Assembly (NCBI RefSeq): GCF_049675895.1
Contig: NZ_CP183834.1
Coordinates: forward strand, 496,001-560,000
DNA length: 64,000 nt
Direction: 5' to 3'
Source of the DNA: Ampullimonas aquatilis
GTDB taxonomy: Bacteria; Pseudomonadota; Gammaproteobacteria; Burkholderiales; Burkholderiaceae_D
This document shows positions 1-8,730 of the stretch, piece after piece. A program made the position numbers and the translations under genes. Positions within the stretch are counted from its first letter, which is position 1. Each line of letters starts with the position of its first letter. The notes beneath the pieces were generated by a model. It saw only the letters and a program-made list of their open reading frames with translations, had not been told where the DNA came from and did no database searches.

Positions 1-537
1 GTTCAGCAAAACGAACATCGTGATGGCATCTTGCATCAGACCATTGTGCCCGCACCGCTGGCTGATGATGTCCTGTGTGACAAGGCGCAACAGGCCGCGC
101 AGATCATTGCCGCCAATATGGATTATGTAGGTGTCTTGTGTGTGGAATTTTTTGTGCTCAAGGATGGCACATTGCTGGTTAATGAGATGGCGCCACGACC
201 GCATAATAGTGGCCACCATACCATCAATAGTTGTGCGGTGAGTCAGTTTGAACAACAGGTAAGGGCGATGGCAAGACTGCCATTGGGGGTACCGTATCAA
301 CACAGTACCGCTGTCATGATCAATCTGTTGGGTGACTTGTGGTTTGACGATGAGACAGAGCAAGAGCCCGCCTGGAATCAGGTATTGGCAATTCCCAATA
401 CTGCCTTACATTTATACGGCAAAAGCGAGCCACGTAAAGGGCGCAAGATGGGGCATATCACCTGTACCAGTGCTGAAAGCCTGGAAGATGCATTGGCTTA
501 TGCCTCCGAAGTGGTTCATTTTTTGGGATTGACATGA
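1..537 (+). CDS. purK: N5-carboxyaminoimidazole ribonucleotide synthase, C-terminal part
   Basis: The reading frame is open from the first base of the window, so the gene is cut at its 5' side and only about 178 C-terminal residues are present. PurK uses ATP and bicarbonate to carboxylate aminoimidazole ribonucleotide in purine synthesis. The ATP-grasp metal-binding motif NEMAPRPHNSGHHTINSC is intact, as is the C-terminal domain with WNQVLAIPNTALHLYGK. The first visible residues (ENEHRDGI-like context, then IVPAPL) match the middle of PurK, so the apparent TTG at 31 is not a start. The stop TGA overlaps the ATG of the next gene by four bases (ATGA), which suggests translational coupling. Confidence 0.95.
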   Translation, partial: VQQNEHRDGILHQTIVPAPLADDVLCDKAQQAAQIIAANMDYVGVLCVEFFVLKDGTLLVNEMAPRPHNSGHHTINSCAVSQFEQQVRAMARLPLGVPYQHSTAVMINLLGDLWFDDETEQEPAWNQVLAIPNTALHLYGKSEPRKGRKMGHITCTSAESLEDALAYASEVVHFLGLT

Positions 538-1547
538 AGTCAGTGGCAGGGCAGTTCACGCAGCTTGAGTCAACGCTGTTAACAGAAGCTGCTCAACAAC
601 TGACGCAGGGTGAGCTGGTTGCCTTTCCAACCGAAACGGTTTACGGCTTGGGGGCAGATGCGGAAAATCCTCAGGCAGTTGCAAAGATTTATGCCGCCAA
701 AGGTCGTCCCCAGGATCATCCAGTCATTGTTCATCTGGCGCAAGGTGCTTCGCTGACTCATTGGGCAACGGATATACCTCAAACAGCGTATGTATTGATT
801 GAGGCCTATTGGCCCGGTCCTTTGACTTTGATCTTGAAACGCAATCCAGCCATTCCAGATGCGGTGTCAAAAGGTGCAAATACCATTGGTTTGCGCTGTC
901 CGGCGCATCCCATGGCGCAGGCTTTGCTGAGTCAATTCCGGCATGGTCAGGGTGGCGTGGCGGCCCCTTCTGCGAATCGTTTTGGCCGGATCAGCCCTAC
1001 AACTGCCGGGCATGTGCGTGATGAGTTTGGTGATGATCTGATGATTCTGGATGGTGGTGCCTGTGAAGTCGGAATCGAATCCACCATTGTTGATCTGACC
1101 AACATGCCTCCGGTATTGCTGAGGCCAGGTCAAATTTCCAAAGCAGATTTGGAAAGCAAGCTTGGTATCCACATTTTGAGCAAGGCCGAAGTCGAGGCTA
1201 AGGGCGAACAGGCGCAGGCTCACTCAGGTGGTCTGGCTGCGCACTATGCGCCGCGTACTTCGATGGCAGTGCTTGATGCAGCAAGTCTTGCCAATGAGGC
1301 TGCGCAATTGATTGGACAGGGCAAGCGCGTTGGGGTGCTGGTACGGAATGCCATCAATTCTAATGTTGGACAGCAGATTGTTTTGTCTGATGATCCGGCA
1401 CATTATGCACATGATTTTTATGCGGCACTGCGCACGCTCGACAGGCTGCAATTCGATATGATCCTGGTGCAGGCGTTGCCCGATAATGAAGCCTGGCAGG
1501 GCGTGGCCGACCGCTTGGGCAGAGCTGCGGTGGGTGCTGGCAAGTAA
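534..1547 (+). CDS. tsaC: L-threonylcarbamoyladenylate synthase (Sua5/YrdC type)
   Basis: This 337-residue protein makes threonylcarbamoyl-AMP from threonine, bicarbonate and ATP, the first step of the t6A37 modification of ANN-decoding tRNAs. The YrdC fold occupies roughly residues 15-200, with AVAKIYAAKGRPQDHPV and PSANRFGRISPT as the expected substrate-binding segments. The extra C-terminal domain, introduced by AAHYAPRTSM near residue 240, marks it as the longer Sua5 form rather than short TsaC. It overlaps purK by four bases. Its TAA is followed directly, with no spacer, by the stop codon of the convergent SemiSWEET gene. Confidence 0.94.
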   Translation: MKSVAGQFTQLESTLLTEAAQQLTQGELVAFPTETVYGLGADAENPQAVAKIYAAKGRPQDHPVIVHLAQGASLTHWATDIPQTAYVLIEAYWPGPLTLILKRNPAIPDAVSKGANTIGLRCPAHPMAQALLSQFRHGQGGVAAPSANRFGRISPTTAGHVRDEFGDDLMILDGGACEVGIESTIVDLTNMPPVLLRPGQISKADLESKLGIHILSKAEVEAKGEQAQAHSGGLAAHYAPRTSMAVLDAASLANEAAQLIGQGKRVGVLVRNAINSNVGQQIVLSDDPAHYAHDFYAALRTLDRLQFDMILVQALPDNEAWQGVADRLGRAAVGAGK

Positions 1548-1802
1548 TCAGCGATAAATCAGTTTCATGACCAAAATACTGCTGGCTAGCAATAAGGTCA
1601 GCGCATTAGCCACAATCACTGGCCATGCCGTCACTTGAATGCCGTAATACAGCCACAGTGTCACGCCCGTGACGAAGACACTGTACATACCTAGTGAAAT
1701 GCCCGTGGCTGATTTGGTTTTGAAGGTCAGCCATACTTGTGGCACAAACGCGGCAGTTGTGCAAAAGGCGGCCAGATAACCAATATGATCTGCGGTGATC
1801 AT
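1548..1802 (-). CDS. SemiSWEET-family small membrane transporter
   Basis: An 84-residue protein with three hydrophobic helices and the PQ-loop motif FVPQVWLTFKTKSATGIS near residue 19. SemiSWEETs are three-helix proteins that dimerise into sugar uniporters; the substrate here is unknown. The length is typical of the family. The gene starts three bases after the dacB stop on the same strand, so the two are probably co-transcribed. The link to cell-wall hydrolysis is only positional. Its stop touches the stop of tsaC, leaving no room for a terminator between the convergent genes. Confidence 0.85.
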   Translation of the reverse strand: MITADHIGYLAAFCTTAAFVPQVWLTFKTKSATGISLGMYSVFVTGVTLWLYYGIQVTAWPVIVANALTLLLASSILVMKLIYR

Positions 1803-1805
1803 TTT

Positions 1806-3392
1806 TTAACGAGCCAAATCGTTATAGGTCCAATGCAGCAGGGCATCCAGAGCAGGTCGTGCAGCATAGGCATTGTCATGATTGATGAAGCCAACGACAG
1901 CGTAGCGCTTGCCTGACTCGGCCAGGACATAGCCAGCCACGGCACTGACATCACGCAATGAACCTGTCTTGATATGTGCTTGACCGGCAACGCTGTCGTT
2001 ATTCAGCCTTTTTTTCATGGTGCCATCGTAGCCAATCAAGGGTAGTGAACTCATGAACTCGGGCATGACCGGACTTTGGTAAGCCTGCTTGAGAATGCGA
2101 GCCATATTGGCGGCTGAGATCCGCTCAATGCGAGATAAGCCCGAACCATTTTCCAGCACAATATCATTGGGATTTAAATTTACTTTGCCCAGCCAGGTCT
2201 TGATAAAACGTACCGATTGATCATAACGAGCTGGACGTAGATTACTTGGGTCGGCAGCAGCCTGCAGGCTACTATCGTTGGATTCAAACGCATTCATTTC
2301 GACTGCGGGTTGCGGCATGTCCTTGAGCTTGTCCTGATAACGGCCCAGTGTCAAAAACACATGTTTGGCCATTACATTATTACTGTATTTGTTCACGTCA
2401 CGAACCACTTCAGCCAATGCTGGCGAAACCCATTCAGTCACCATACGGGCTTCTGGTGGTGTTTTGCCTTCACGCGATGCGCCGGTTATTTTGCCGCCAA
2501 GTTCAAACCATAAGGCACGAATGGTTCGTGCCGTAAAGTCATTGGGATACAGATAGCTGGCATTGACAAAAAGCGACTTGTCTTCACAGCGATCAGAAAA
2601 AGTACCGGCAAATTGTGCCATTGAGGTTGTCGTGAAGTCGGCCTTGATGGTGGAGCGCCAATCATTGCAATCACCCGAAGTTAGCTTGACACCATTGACC
2701 ACGACCCAGTCGCTCTGGCGTGGCTCGGCATTGATGAGCACCTTGCCATCAACCTGGTTAGGTACAAAGTTAAAAGTGATGGCGTTGTAGTTGATCAGCA
2801 GGGCATCGGGCTGAGCGTTATAGGCGCGCATCGGGTCGCCGTCAAACTGTACGGCATCGGTAGTCTTGCCAAGATCAAACGCACTGCGATCCAGGATCAA
2901 TGAGCCACGAATATCCCGCACGCCTTTGGCCTGCAGTTGACGCAGCATCATCCAGACATTTTCGGTGACCAGTTTGGGATCACCACTGCCCTTGATATAA
3001 AGATTGCCTTCCAGTACGCCATTGTGGATTGGCCCATCGACATACAGACCGGTCTTCCAGGTAAAGGTGGGACCAAGAATATCGAGTGCCGCAAAGGTGG
3101 TCACCAGCTTGACTGTCGATGCTGGATTCATCGGCTTATAGGCATTAAAGACCAGCCGTGCCGCATCGGTACCATTACGTGCTGATTTGCTTGAGTCCAC
3201 TTCAGTCACGTAAAACGCGGCATTGCCAAAAGGCACTTTGGCACGATCCAATTCAGTAGCAACCCGTTCCGGGAGCATGCCTTGAATTTGTGATGGCTCC
3301 GGTTGCGCCTGAGCTATGCTGGATAGCAGCAAGCCAAAGAGCATACCAGCCAGGGGAGCACGAGATGGTTTGTGTTGAGCGTGAGCAAGCAT
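1806..3392 (-). CDS. dacB: D-alanyl-D-alanine carboxypeptidase/endopeptidase (PBP4)
   Basis: A 528-residue exported class C low-molecular-weight penicillin-binding protein that trims and cleaves peptidoglycan cross-links in the periplasm. An N-terminal hydrophobic stretch ending in SIAQAQ (about residue 30) looks like a Sec signal peptide. All three active-site motifs are visible: SxxK as STVK at about residues 92-95, SxN as SNN in NKYSNNVMAKH, and KTG in HIKTGSLRD. The long insert between the first two motifs is normal for PBP4. The SemiSWEET gene follows three bases downstream. Confidence 0.95.
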   Translation of the reverse strand: MLAHAQHKPSRAPLAGMLFGLLLSSIAQAQPEPSQIQGMLPERVATELDRAKVPFGNAAFYVTEVDSSKSARNGTDAARLVFNAYKPMNPASTVKLVTTFAALDILGPTFTWKTGLYVDGPIHNGVLEGNLYIKGSGDPKLVTENVWMMLRQLQAKGVRDIRGSLILDRSAFDLGKTTDAVQFDGDPMRAYNAQPDALLINYNAITFNFVPNQVDGKVLINAEPRQSDWVVVNGVKLTSGDCNDWRSTIKADFTTTSMAQFAGTFSDRCEDKSLFVNASYLYPNDFTARTIRALWFELGGKITGASREGKTPPEARMVTEWVSPALAEVVRDVNKYSNNVMAKHVFLTLGRYQDKLKDMPQPAVEMNAFESNDSSLQAAADPSNLRPARYDQSVRFIKTWLGKVNLNPNDIVLENGSGLSRIERISAANMARILKQAYQSPVMPEFMSSLPLIGYDGTMKKRLNNDSVAGQAHIKTGSLRDVSAVAGYVLAESGKRYAVVGFINHDNAYAARPALDALLHWTYNDLAR

Positions 3393-3526
3393 AAAAACGC
3401 AGTAGGCTATTCAGTTTTTGAGTATGACTGATTTTAGCCTATGCCATTCGTGAGTTTGCGTGGCTTTTATGTGCCTCTTTGTCAAATTAAAGCAAGCACA
3501 TTAAACGCAGATCAATTCAGATAAAA

Positions 3527-5047
3527 CTATTGTGGGCTGGGTTTGTTTTTAAAGGCGGCAAATGTGGTTGTACGAGCAAATTTGGCTTCGTACATCACTT
3601 GATCGGCCTTGCGTATCAAGGCTTGAGCAGTCACGCCATCACGGGGATAAACGGCGACTCCCACGGCCAGACCAACCCGTAATTCACGATCAGTCAGCTT
3701 GATTGGGCGTGACATCAGATCAAGAATTTTTTCATTGATGATTTCAATATCATCCTTGCCGGTCAAATTGTCTGCCAGCAGGACAAATTCATCACCACCC
3801 AGACGTGCCACCAGATCGGAGTTGCGCATGGCCTGTTTGAAGCGAGCTGAAAATTCACGTAAAACGATGTCGCCTTCAATATGACCATAGGTGTCGTTGA
3901 TCTGCTTAAAACCGTTAAGGTCAATCAAAAACACGGCCAGACGACGATCTTCACGAATGGCTCGTGACAACGATTTGGTCAGTGTTTCCATGAACAGGGC
4001 ACGATTGGCCAGACCGGTCAACGAGTCATGCAATGCTGCATAACGCAGTCTTTCCTGAGCATCCTTGCGGGCGCAATACTGGCCAATCTGAGCACTGATG
4101 GAACGGCCGACTTGCATGATGAATTCATCAGGAGCCTGTGCGTGATTGGAAAAGAATTCCAGCACGCTGACAGTCTGGTGCCCGCTATCGTGCGGTGTCT
4201 TGATTGGGAAGGCCATGGCTGAATGAATCCCGGCCTTCTCGGCCAGTTCATGCAATTTGAAGTCGGCAAAGTGATGCACGTCCTTGATCCAGACCGCTTC
4301 CTGGGTGATCCAGGCGCGGGAGATCAAGCCAGATTCCATTGCACCAAAGTTGCTTGGCAAATCGGAAAAAATGGGGTTGGTCGAAGAATACAGGCTCAGC
4401 TTGCCGGGGCGACACCAGCTTTCTTCCAGAATGTACTGACGTGACATCAGGTCAATTGACCAGCGGGCACCACAAGTCCAGCCCAGTTCTTCGCACACCG
4501 CCTGAATCACGTGTGGCGTGGCTTCGGCCAGTGAGTTGGTCGTATCAAGAATGCGTGTGACACGATCCTTGATATGCAGCATCAACTGGTTTTTATGGGA
4601 TGCGGTGACATCACGCCCGATGCCGCGATAACCTTCAAACTGCCCACTTTTTGAAAACACCGGCACGCCAGCAATACTTTCATACCATAGCTCGCCCGAT
4701 GGGCCAAGGCGACCAACGACCAGCTCGGGAAAGGGAGAGCGGCTTTCGAGATGCTGGCGATGCATATTCCAGCGTTCGCCAGGAACACCAATATGGGTGA
4801 TTTCCCATTGGGTGGCGCCGATCAGGTTTTCAGACTGGCCGCGCACACCGGAGTCAAAACTTTCGGAAAGATGAATGTAGCGATGACTATTGTCGGTTTC
4901 CCAAAGCCAGCCATTAGTGAGCGCCATGACGTTTTGGATCTGGTCGTTGTAGGCGTGTACCTTGTGTAACGCACGGCGCGAATATAAAACCATGCCAACC
5001 AAGAGAACCAGTGCGATGCCAAGGGCGATTTGAATCATTGAATTCAT
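3527..5047 (-). CDS. Membrane-anchored PAS-GAF-GGDEF diguanylate cyclase
   Basis: This 506-residue signalling protein starts with one transmembrane helix (about residues 4-22). A PAS domain follows (around 38-150, ending GYRGIGRDVTASHK), then a GAF-like domain (about 165-325), then a GGDEF domain. The catalytic motif GGDEF is intact at about residues 417-421. An inhibitory I-site RNSD lies five residues upstream, so it should make cyclic-di-GMP and be product-inhibited. There is no EAL domain. The sensory input is unknown. It stands alone; the gap to dacB is 134 bases. ATG at 5047 is used, with a second ATG three codons later. Confidence 0.9.
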   Translation of the reverse strand: MNSMIQIALGIALVLLVGMVLYSRRALHKVHAYNDQIQNVMALTNGWLWETDNSHRYIHLSESFDSGVRGQSENLIGATQWEITHIGVPGERWNMHRQHLESRSPFPELVVGRLGPSGELWYESIAGVPVFSKSGQFEGYRGIGRDVTASHKNQLMLHIKDRVTRILDTTNSLAEATPHVIQAVCEELGWTCGARWSIDLMSRQYILEESWCRPGKLSLYSSTNPIFSDLPSNFGAMESGLISRAWITQEAVWIKDVHHFADFKLHELAEKAGIHSAMAFPIKTPHDSGHQTVSVLEFFSNHAQAPDEFIMQVGRSISAQIGQYCARKDAQERLRYAALHDSLTGLANRALFMETLTKSLSRAIREDRRLAVFLIDLNGFKQINDTYGHIEGDIVLREFSARFKQAMRNSDLVARLGGDEFVLLADNLTGKDDIEIINEKILDLMSRPIKLTDRELRVGLAVGVAVYPRDGVTAQALIRKADQVMYEAKFARTTTFAAFKNKPSPQ

Positions 5048-5369
5048 GCGGAAACCGAGGTCAAATTTGAAAAATTGTTAAATATTTTCGTACATTGATA
5101 ATGCTAATCCGAAATTACGCAGTCGCAGCAAAAGGGGCTCATAAATTACAATTTTTACCAAAATCATAGTATAACAACTTGTTGCCGTTTGCTGAGAGCA
5201 GGCAAGTCACTGATTTGTTTCCGATTTTTTGTAAAATGACTGAATTGGATGATTGCAGGAATGGCTTTTATCAAGTAAACTGGCAGGCTATTCGCAAAAT
5301 TTTGTGGATCAGCTCGTCTGGTTAGCCAATTTGCGATGTGTTTAATTCATTTAATTAATGAGGTTCCCA
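5048..5369. other. Divergent intergenic region between the GGDEF gene and rplU
   Basis: About 320 AT-rich bases separate two divergent start codons. The region must hold promoters for both, including that of the ribosomal protein operon, but I cannot pick a convincing -35/-10 pair by eye. The ribosome-binding site of rplU (GAGG at 5360-5363) is at its right edge. I see no gene here. Confidence 0.5.
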
Positions 5370-5681
5370 ATGTACGCGGTCATAAAAACCGGCGGCAAAC
5401 AATATAAAGTTGCTGCAGGCGAAAAGTTAAAAATAGAACAGATACCAGCAGACATTGGCCAAGAAATCACACTCGACCAGGTTTTAGCGGTCGGTGAGGG
5501 CAGCGACATTAAAGTCGGTGCCCCACTGGTGAGTGGTGCTTCGGTCAAGGCTGTGGTTCTTTCCCAAGGTCGTCACGACAAAGTGAAAATTTTCAAGATG
5601 CGCCGTCGCAAGCACTATCAAAAGCGTATGGGTCATCGTCAAAACTACACTGAACTGCAAATCCAGGCAATTAACGCCTAA
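5370..5681 (+). CDS. rplU: 50S ribosomal protein L21
   Basis: A 103-residue protein that starts MYAVIKTGGKQYKV and ends with the basic RRRKHYQKRMGHRQNYTELQI tail region, both characteristic of L21, which binds 23S rRNA together with L20. I place the start at the ATG at 5370, not the in-frame ATG at 5358, because it gives the usual length and is preceded by GAGG at 5360-5363 with good spacing. It heads the conserved rplU-rpmA-obgE cluster. Confidence 0.98.
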   Translation: MYAVIKTGGKQYKVAAGEKLKIEQIPADIGQEITLDQVLAVGEGSDIKVGAPLVSGASVKAVVLSQGRHDKVKIFKMRRRKHYQKRMGHRQNYTELQIQAINA

Positions 5682-5714
5682 GCAGTTGGTCATCAAGGTT
5701 AAGGAGCTTATAGC

Positions 5715-5972
5715 ATGGCACATAAGAAGGGCGGCGGCACTACGCGTAACGGTCGTGACTCGGAATCGAAACGCTTGGGCGTGAAGGTTTACGGCGGTCA
5801 GGCCATTTTGGCTGGCGGTATCATTATTCGTCAACGCGGTACACGCGTTCACGCTGGTGAAAACGTTGGTCAGGGTAAGGATCACACTTTGTACGCACTG
5901 AAAGACGGCAAAGTTGAATTCGGTACCAAGGGTCCAATGAAAAAACACGTGGTATCTGTAGTCGCAGCGTAA
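5715..5972 (+). CDS. rpmA: 50S ribosomal protein L27
   Basis: An 85-residue L27 starting MAHKKGGGTTRNGRDS, the glycine-rich N-terminus that reaches towards the peptidyl-transferase centre. It lies 33 bases after rplU with a strong AAGGAG at 5701-5706. Length and sequence are standard. A strong terminator follows the stop, so obgE probably also has its own promoter or relies on read-through. Confidence 0.98.
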   Translation: MAHKKGGGTTRNGRDSESKRLGVKVYGGQAILAGGIIIRQRGTRVHAGENVGQGKDHTLYALKDGKVEFGTKGPMKKHVVSVVAA

Positions 5973-5995
5973 TTTCTGCCACTAGCCACAACAAG

Positions 5996-6022
5996 GCCCT
6001 GCCAATTCGCAGGGCTTTTTTT
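5996..6022 (+). terminator. Rho-independent terminator after rpmA
   Basis: A perfect 7-bp stem (GCCCTGC at 5996-6002 with GCAGGGC at 6009-6015), a six-base loop and a run of seven T. It separates rplU-rpmA from obgE. Confidence 0.9.
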
Positions 6023-6174
6023 GTTTATAGACTTCACTGCCAGACTGCTCAAGTCGCACCGCAGTTTCTGATCCGATTGGTCGTCGTATTGGCATTTGCT
6101 TGAGCGATGCATAATAGGTCGGACTGATTCTGTAATTTTGGCAAGGGCCGCATCTCGGCGGTAAAACAAACATC

Positions 6175-7281
6175 ATGAAATTCATAGACGAAGCCCGAAT
6201 CGAGGTGATTGCCGGTAATGGCGGCAATGGCGTGATCTCCTTTCGGCGCGAAAAATTTGTACCATTCGGTGGGCCTGATGGCGGCGATGGTGGGCGTGGC
6301 GGTACGGTGTATGCCGTGGCTGATCGCAACATCAACACCCTGGTCGATTTTCGCTTTTCCAAGCAGCATATGGCCAAAAATGGCGAACGGGGGCGCGGTG
6401 CCGATTGTTATGGCAAAAGCGCTGACGACGTAACGCTGCGTATGCCAGTAGGCACGCTGATTACCGATTCCGATTCAGGCGAGTTGATTGCCGATCTGAC
6501 CGAGCATGGTCAGGTGGCGTTGCTGGCACAGGGCGGTAATGGCGGCTGGGGCAATATTCACTTCAAGTCCAGTACCAATCGTGCACCCCGTCAGCAAACT
6601 GACGGCCAGCCTGGCGAGCGCCGTAACTTGCGCCTGGAGCTCAAGGTATTGGCCGATGTAGGCTTGCTGGGTATGCCCAATGCGGGCAAGTCGACTTTCA
6701 TTGCCTCGGTGTCCAACGCCCGTCCCAAGATTGCCGATTATCCATTTACCACCTTGCATCCCAATCTGGGCGTGGTGCGGATTGCGCACGAAAAAAGTTT
6801 TGTGATCGCCGATATTCCTGGTCTGATTGAAGGTGCTGCCGAAGGCGCTGGTTTGGGTCATCAATTTTTGCGGCATTTGCAGCGCACGCGCTTGTTGCTG
6901 CACATCGTTGACTTTGCCCCGTTTGATACCAACACCGATCCGGTCAAGGAGGCCAAGGCGATTGTGGAAGAGCTGCGCAAGTACGATGAGTCGCTCTACG
7001 ATAAACCGCGCTGGCTGGTGCTCAACAAGGTCGACGTGGTGCCCGAAACCGAGCGTGACAAGCTGGTCAAGGATTTCGTCAAAAAATTCAAATGGAAAGG
7101 GCCGGTCTTCACCATTTCGGCGCTGTCCGGATTGGGTTGCCCGGAGCTGACCTATGCCATTTATGATTTTGTGGCCGAGCAAAGCCGCGCTGAACAGCCG
7201 CCTGAAGCACCCGATATTCGTCTGGATCCGCGTTTTGTGAATGCGGGCGACAACCCTGAAAGTGCTGCTGATAAGGTATAA
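6175..7281 (+). CDS. obgE: GTPase Obg/CgtA
   Basis: A 368-residue ribosome-assembly GTPase acting on the 50S subunit and linked to stringent control. The glycine-rich Obg fold covers residues 1-158 (VIAGNGGNGV, FGGPDGGDGGRGG). The G domain has G1 GMPNAGKS at about 166-173, switch II DIPGLIEGA at about 213-221 and NKVD as G4. The C-terminal tail is short, as in many betaproteobacteria. It follows rpmA after a terminator and precedes proB, the canonical order. A copy of the dispersed 73-nt element begins six bases after the stop. Confidence 0.97.
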   Translation: MKFIDEARIEVIAGNGGNGVISFRREKFVPFGGPDGGDGGRGGTVYAVADRNINTLVDFRFSKQHMAKNGERGRGADCYGKSADDVTLRMPVGTLITDSDSGELIADLTEHGQVALLAQGGNGGWGNIHFKSSTNRAPRQQTDGQPGERRNLRLELKVLADVGLLGMPNAGKSTFIASVSNARPKIADYPFTTLHPNLGVVRIAHEKSFVIADIPGLIEGAAEGAGLGHQFLRHLQRTRLLLHIVDFAPFDTNTDPVKEAKAIVEELRKYDESLYDKPRWLVLNKVDVVPETERDKLVKDFVKKFKWKGPVFTISALSGLGCPELTYAIYDFVAEQSRAEQPPEAPDIRLDPRFVNAGDNPESAADKV

Positions 7282-7286
7282 TTAAG

Positions 7287-7359
7287 GGAGTATGAATTAA
7301 TTTAGGTTGCTTAAGTGCTGATATATTGGCTCTTAAAAATTACACCTATAGAGTATATT
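7287..7359 (+). repeat. Dispersed 73-nt element, copy A (obgE-proB)
   Basis: Starts GGAGTAT (7287-7293), carries AGTGC at element positions 28-32 and ends AGAGTATATT (7350-7359). The length from edge to edge is exactly 73 nt, the same as copies B, D and F. The segment just before the right edge (TTACACC) is a weak inverse of the edge motif. It ends 25 bases before the proB start, so it could contain the proB promoter or affect read-through from obgE. Confidence 0.65.
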
Positions 7360-7384
7360 GATTGGTCAAATTGACTTCCGGCTT

Positions 7385-8503
7385 ATGCGATCGATTATTG
7401 AAACAGCACAACGTATCGTCATCAAGGTAGGTTCCAGCCTCGTTACCAACGACGGTAAAGGTCTGGATCACCAAGCCATTGCGCGTTGGGCGGCACAGAT
7501 TGCCGCGCTCAAAACTCTGGGCAAGGAAGTCGTGCTGGTCAGCTCGGGCGCGATTGCCGAAGGCATGCAACGGCTCGGCTGGAGCAAGCGTCCGCATGAA
7601 GTCAATGAACTGCAAGCCGCAGCGGCAGTGGGGCAAATGGGGCTGGTGCAAGTCTACGAATCCAGCTTCAGCCAGCATGGTCTGCATACTGCCCAAATTT
7701 TGCTGACCCACGCCGACCTTGCCGATCGCGAGCGTTACCTCAACGCCCGTTCCACCTTGCTGACACTGCTGCGTCATAACGTAGTGCCCATCATCAATGA
7801 AAACGACACCGTCGTGACCGATGAAATCCGCTTTGGCGACAACGACACGCTGGGTGCTCTGGTCACCAACCTGATCGAAGGCGACGCTCTCATCATCCTC
7901 ACCGACCAGCCCGGCCTGTTCACCGCCGATCCGCGTAAAGACCCCAGCGCCACGCTCGTGCAAGAAGCTGTGGCCGGCACGCCCGAACTCGAAGCGATGG
8001 CCGGTGGCGCTGGCAGCAGCGTTGGCACCGGTGGCATGTTCACCAAAATCATCGCCGCCAAACGCGCTGCCAAAAGTGGCGCGGCAACTGTCATTGCTTC
8101 GGGTCGCGAGTCCGATGTCCTGGTGCGGCTCGCCAAAGGCGAAGTCATCGGCACCCAGCTCATCGCACAAACCGCCACACTCACCGCTCGCAAACAATGG
8201 ATGGCCGATCACCTGCAACTGCGTGGCCGCGTTGTCATCGATGCCGGTGCCGTACAAAAACTGCGCGATGAAGGCAAGAGCCTATTGCCGATTGGCGTGG
8301 TAGAAGTGATTGGCGAATTTGAACGCGGCGAAGTCATCGCCTGCGTCGCCCCCGACGGCAAAGAAATCGCCCGTGGCATGACCAACTACAACAGCAGCGA
8401 TACCCGTCGCATCGCTCGCAAACCCTCTGCCGACATTGAAAGCCTGCTCGGCTACATCTTTGAAATTGAATTGATCCATCGGGATAATTTGGTCGTGGTG
8501 TAA
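7385..8503 (+). CDS. proB: Glutamate 5-kinase
   Basis: ProB phosphorylates glutamate to gamma-glutamyl phosphate, the first step of proline synthesis, and is usually feedback-inhibited by proline. The amino-acid-kinase domain shows RIVIKVGSSLV at the start, VLVSSGAIAEG, and the NENDTVVTDEIRFGDND region. A PUA domain forms the C-terminus (RGRVVIDAGAVQKL onwards). I choose the ATG at 7385, giving 372 residues; the frame stays open to a TTG at 7358, but that lies inside the repeat and adds nothing conserved. No strong ribosome-binding site is visible. Confidence 0.95.
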   Translation: MRSIIETAQRIVIKVGSSLVTNDGKGLDHQAIARWAAQIAALKTLGKEVVLVSSGAIAEGMQRLGWSKRPHEVNELQAAAAVGQMGLVQVYESSFSQHGLHTAQILLTHADLADRERYLNARSTLLTLLRHNVVPIINENDTVVTDEIRFGDNDTLGALVTNLIEGDALIILTDQPGLFTADPRKDPSATLVQEAVAGTPELEAMAGGAGSSVGTGGMFTKIIAAKRAAKSGAATVIASGRESDVLVRLAKGEVIGTQLIAQTATLTARKQWMADHLQLRGRVVIDAGAVQKLRDEGKSLLPIGVVEVIGEFERGEVIACVAPDGKEIARGMTNYNSSDTRRIARKPSADIESLLGYIFEIELIHRDNLVVV

Positions 8504-8730
8504 TTGGCTTGTTGAGCTAGTCTCATTGTTTTGGCTTTACATTGATGAGAGATTATTGCCAGAGTACCTTACTTGACTAATCTTGAGGGCACTCCTGAAA
8601 TGTGCCATTCATCAGGCAACTTTGAATTTATAGATACTAATGCTAGAGAAAGCATGGAGTCACTTTTGAAGTAACACTACACCTTGTCGCCTTGTTATAA
8701 AGCATTACCAGCAATAGTGAAGGAAAGAAA

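Noticed and set aside
3420..3492. Possible decayed copy of the 73-nt element upstream of dacB
   Set aside because: The first ~25 bases (GAGTATGACTGATTTTAGCCTAT) resemble copy F, but the right half and edge are absent.
6475..7182. 235-codon minus-strand frame inside obgE
   Set aside because: Antisense shadow of a highly conserved GTPase gene, with no ribosome-binding site or motif.
7346..8257. 303-codon open frame on the minus strand
   Set aside because: It is antisense to proB across its conserved core and shows no recognisable protein motif; the proB codon pattern explains it.
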